Positions 13,943 to 15,282 of a stretch of 15,282 nt of DNA are shown here, in pieces; position 1 is the first letter of the stretch, and every line of letters begins with the position of its first letter. The stretch spans positions 1-15,282 of the forward strand of contig CANRQH010000024.1 of assembly GCA_947632745.1 (NCBI GenBank), written 5' to 3'. This DNA is from an uncultured Clostridia bacterium. GTDB lineage: Bacteria; Bacillota; Clostridia; TANB77; CAG-508. A program made the position numbers and the translations under genes. The notes under the pieces were generated by a model. That model was not told the origin of the DNA. It saw nothing but the letters and a program-made list of their open reading frames with translations, and did no database searches.

Positions 13943-14047
13943 ACATGTACAATTGGTACAATTGGGACCGGTTCTTTTTTGTGCATGCTCAATTGGGACC
14001 GGTTCTTTTTGGGACATGCTCCATGGGGACCGGTTCTTTTTGGGACA
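13943..14047 (+). repeat. 31-bp repeat array 3, three units, in the queA-rarA gap
   Basis: Three units have exact 31-bp spacing (CCGG at 13968, 13999 and 14030). Two GTACAATTGG words precede them on the left, and the array ends at the queA stop codon. The core GGGACCGGTTCTTTTT reads on the + strand, opposite to the flanking genes, whereas arrays 1 and 2 read with their genes. The array leaves almost no other intergenic sequence between queA and the rarA ribosome binding site. Confidence 0.97.
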
Positions 14048-15073
14048 TTATTTTATAAACATTGCATCTCCAAAGCTGAAAAATCTATATTTTTCTTCTA
14101 CTGCTTGTTTGTATGCCTCTAATACAAAATCTTTTCCTGCTAGTGCTGAAACTAACATTAATAATGTAGATTTTGGTAAATGAAAATTTGTAATTAGTGC
14201 ATCTATACATTTAAATTTGTAACCTGGATATATGTATATTCCAGTGTCTCCTTCTTGAGGCATAACTAGTCCTGTTTTGCTATCTGCTATTGTTTCTAGT
14301 ACTCTACATGATGTTGTTCCTACTGCAATTACTCTTTTGCCATTTTTCTTTGCTTCATTTATTCTTTTGCAGTCTTCTTCTTTTATATAAAAATGCTCCG
14401 TGTGCATTTTGTGATCTTCTATATTTTCTTCTTTTACTGGTCTAAATGTTCCTATTCCAACATGTAAAGTTACATTTGCAATATTTATTCCTTTTTGCTC
14501 TATTTTGCTTAATAATTCATCTGTAAAGTGTAACCCTGCTGTTGGTGCTGCAGCTGAACCATCATATTTTGCATATACTGTTTGATATCTATTTTTTTCC
14601 TTTAATGTTTCGTGTATGTATGGCGGAAGTGGCATTAAACCTATTTTGTCTAATATTTCATTAAAAATTCCTTCATAATTAAATTTTACTTTTCTTGTTC
14701 CACCTTCCATTATGTCTAATATTTCTGCAATTAAAAGTCCTTCTCCAAATATTACTTTTGTTCCCGGTTTTAGTTTATTTCCTGGTTTTACAATGGTTTC
14801 CCATGTGTCTCCTTCTATTCTTTTTAATAACACAAATTCTACATTTGCTCCTGTTTCTTTTTTGCCATATAACCTTGCTGGAATTACTTTTGTGTTGTTT
14901 CTTACTAAACAATCTCCCGGCTCTAAATATTCTATTATATCTTTAAATACTTTGTTTTCTATTTTTTGCTCTTTTCTATCTAATACCATTAGTCTTGACA
15001 TGTCTCTTTGCTTTATTGGTACTTGTGCTATTAACTCTTCCGGTAAATAATAGTCGAATTCTTCTAGTTTCAT
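14048..15073 (-). CDS. queA: S-adenosylmethionine:tRNA ribosyltransferase-isomerase (QueA)
   Basis: QueA transfers and isomerises the ribosyl part of SAM onto 7-aminomethyl-7-deazaguanine in tRNA to form epoxyqueuosine, the penultimate step of queuosine synthesis. The 341 residues match the family (~340-350). It starts with the typical MKLEEFDYYLPEELIAQ. Conserved blocks are RNNTKVIPARL (58-68), DGSAAAPTAGLHFT (171-184), HVGIGTFRPV and ITNFHLPKSTLLMLVSA near the end. The ATG at 15073 has no clear Shine-Dalgarno sequence, unusual in this window, so initiation may be weak or leader-independent. Its stop codon abuts repeat array 3. No neighbouring tgt or other queuosine gene is in the window; it precedes rarA. 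CGG triplets are all out of phase. Confidence 0.97.
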   Translation of the reverse strand: MKLEEFDYYLPEELIAQVPIKQRDMSRLMVLDRKEQKIENKVFKDIIEYLEPGDCLVRNNTKVIPARLYGKKETGANVEFVLLKRIEGDTWETIVKPGNKLKPGTKVIFGEGLLIAEILDIMEGGTRKVKFNYEGIFNEILDKIGLMPLPPYIHETLKEKNRYQTVYAKYDGSAAAPTAGLHFTDELLSKIEQKGINIANVTLHVGIGTFRPVKEENIEDHKMHTEHFYIKEEDCKRINEAKKNGKRVIAVGTTSCRVLETIADSKTGLVMPQEGDTGIYIYPGYKFKCIDALITNFHLPKSTLLMLVSALAGKDFVLEAYKQAVEEKYRFFSFGDAMFIK

Positions 15074-15114
15074 TTTTGTTTGATTCGTATAATATAAATT
15101 GATTTTCTAGTTAT

Positions 15115-15120
15115 ATTATA
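15115..15120 (-). promoter_or_regulatory. Possible -10 element of queA
   Basis: TATAAT on the - strand lies about 42 bases before the queA ATG. No acceptable -35 box is seen 16-18 bases upstream, so this is tentative. Confidence 0.3.
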
Positions 15121-15216
15121 CTCTTTTCTCCCTTCTTTTTATAATAGCTATATTTTACTACAAAATAAGATAAATAGCAACTTTTATTAAAAATTTTTAT
15201 TTTTCTATTTAATTGA

Positions 15217-15259
15217 AAAAGTAAATTCTACTTTTTTAGTAAATATAGAATTTACTTTT
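15217..15259. terminator. AT-rich hairpin upstream of queA, probable terminator of an off-window gene
   Basis: AAAAGTAAATTCTA (15217-15230) is the perfect reverse complement of 15246-15259, with a 15-base loop. Each side ends in a T run on its own strand, so it could end transcription from either direction, most likely of a - strand gene beyond the right edge. The remaining bases between it and queA are AT-rich without an ORF. Confidence 0.55.
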
Positions 15260-15282
15260 GCAAAAACATTCTGTTCAACTAG

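Overview
The window comes from a low-GC, spore-forming Firmicute, most likely an uncultured Clostridia-type gut or environmental lineage. The evidence is the AT-rich sequence, AGA-dominated arginine codons, TAA stops wherever I checked, spoVA germination genes, a Bacillus/Clostridium-type division cluster and strong AGGAGG-like ribosome binding sites. I saw no rRNA, tRNA, insertion sequence or CRISPR array.

Layout. On the + strand (3-2269) are three spoVA genes, spoVAC, spoVAD and spoVAE, which encode the spore channel for dipicolinic acid. A hairpin closes this unit. All other genes are on the - strand. Reading in their direction from the right edge they are: queA (queuosine), rarA (replication restart), an acidic protein of unknown function, scpB (chromosome condensation), proS (a ProRS without the editing insertion) and a terminator. 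Next comes the division cluster ftsQ/divIB-ylxW-ylxX-sbp-ftsA-ftsZ in the same order as in Bacillus, then a terminator, and finally a MNT/HEPN toxin-antitoxin-like pair facing the spoVA genes.

Main observation. Four otherwise normal, mostly essential genes (spoVAD, ftsA, ftsQ and scpB, the last twice) are each interrupted by one extra base. In all five cases the extra base is a C directly before a glycine codon GGA or GGT, so the zero frame reads CGG. I checked every CGG triplet on the sense strand of all genes. These five are the only in-frame CGG codons, and about two dozen out-of-phase CGG triplets cause no frame disturbance. The other arginine codons (AGA, AGG, CGT, CGA, CGC) are all used normally. 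The simplest biological reading is that CGG is not an arginine codon here and that CGGN is decoded by +1 frameshifting as glycine. A systematic sequencing artefact must still be excluded.

Other structure. Three intergenic regions (1742-1851, 3213-3318, 13943-14047) each carry exactly three copies of a 31-bp repeat with the core GGGACCGGTTCTTTTT. The repeat is open in all six frames and creates false N-terminal extensions. One copy forms half of the ftsZ terminator. The spoVAC-spoVAD gap is almost entirely one fold-back element with 23-bp perfect terminal inverted repeats.
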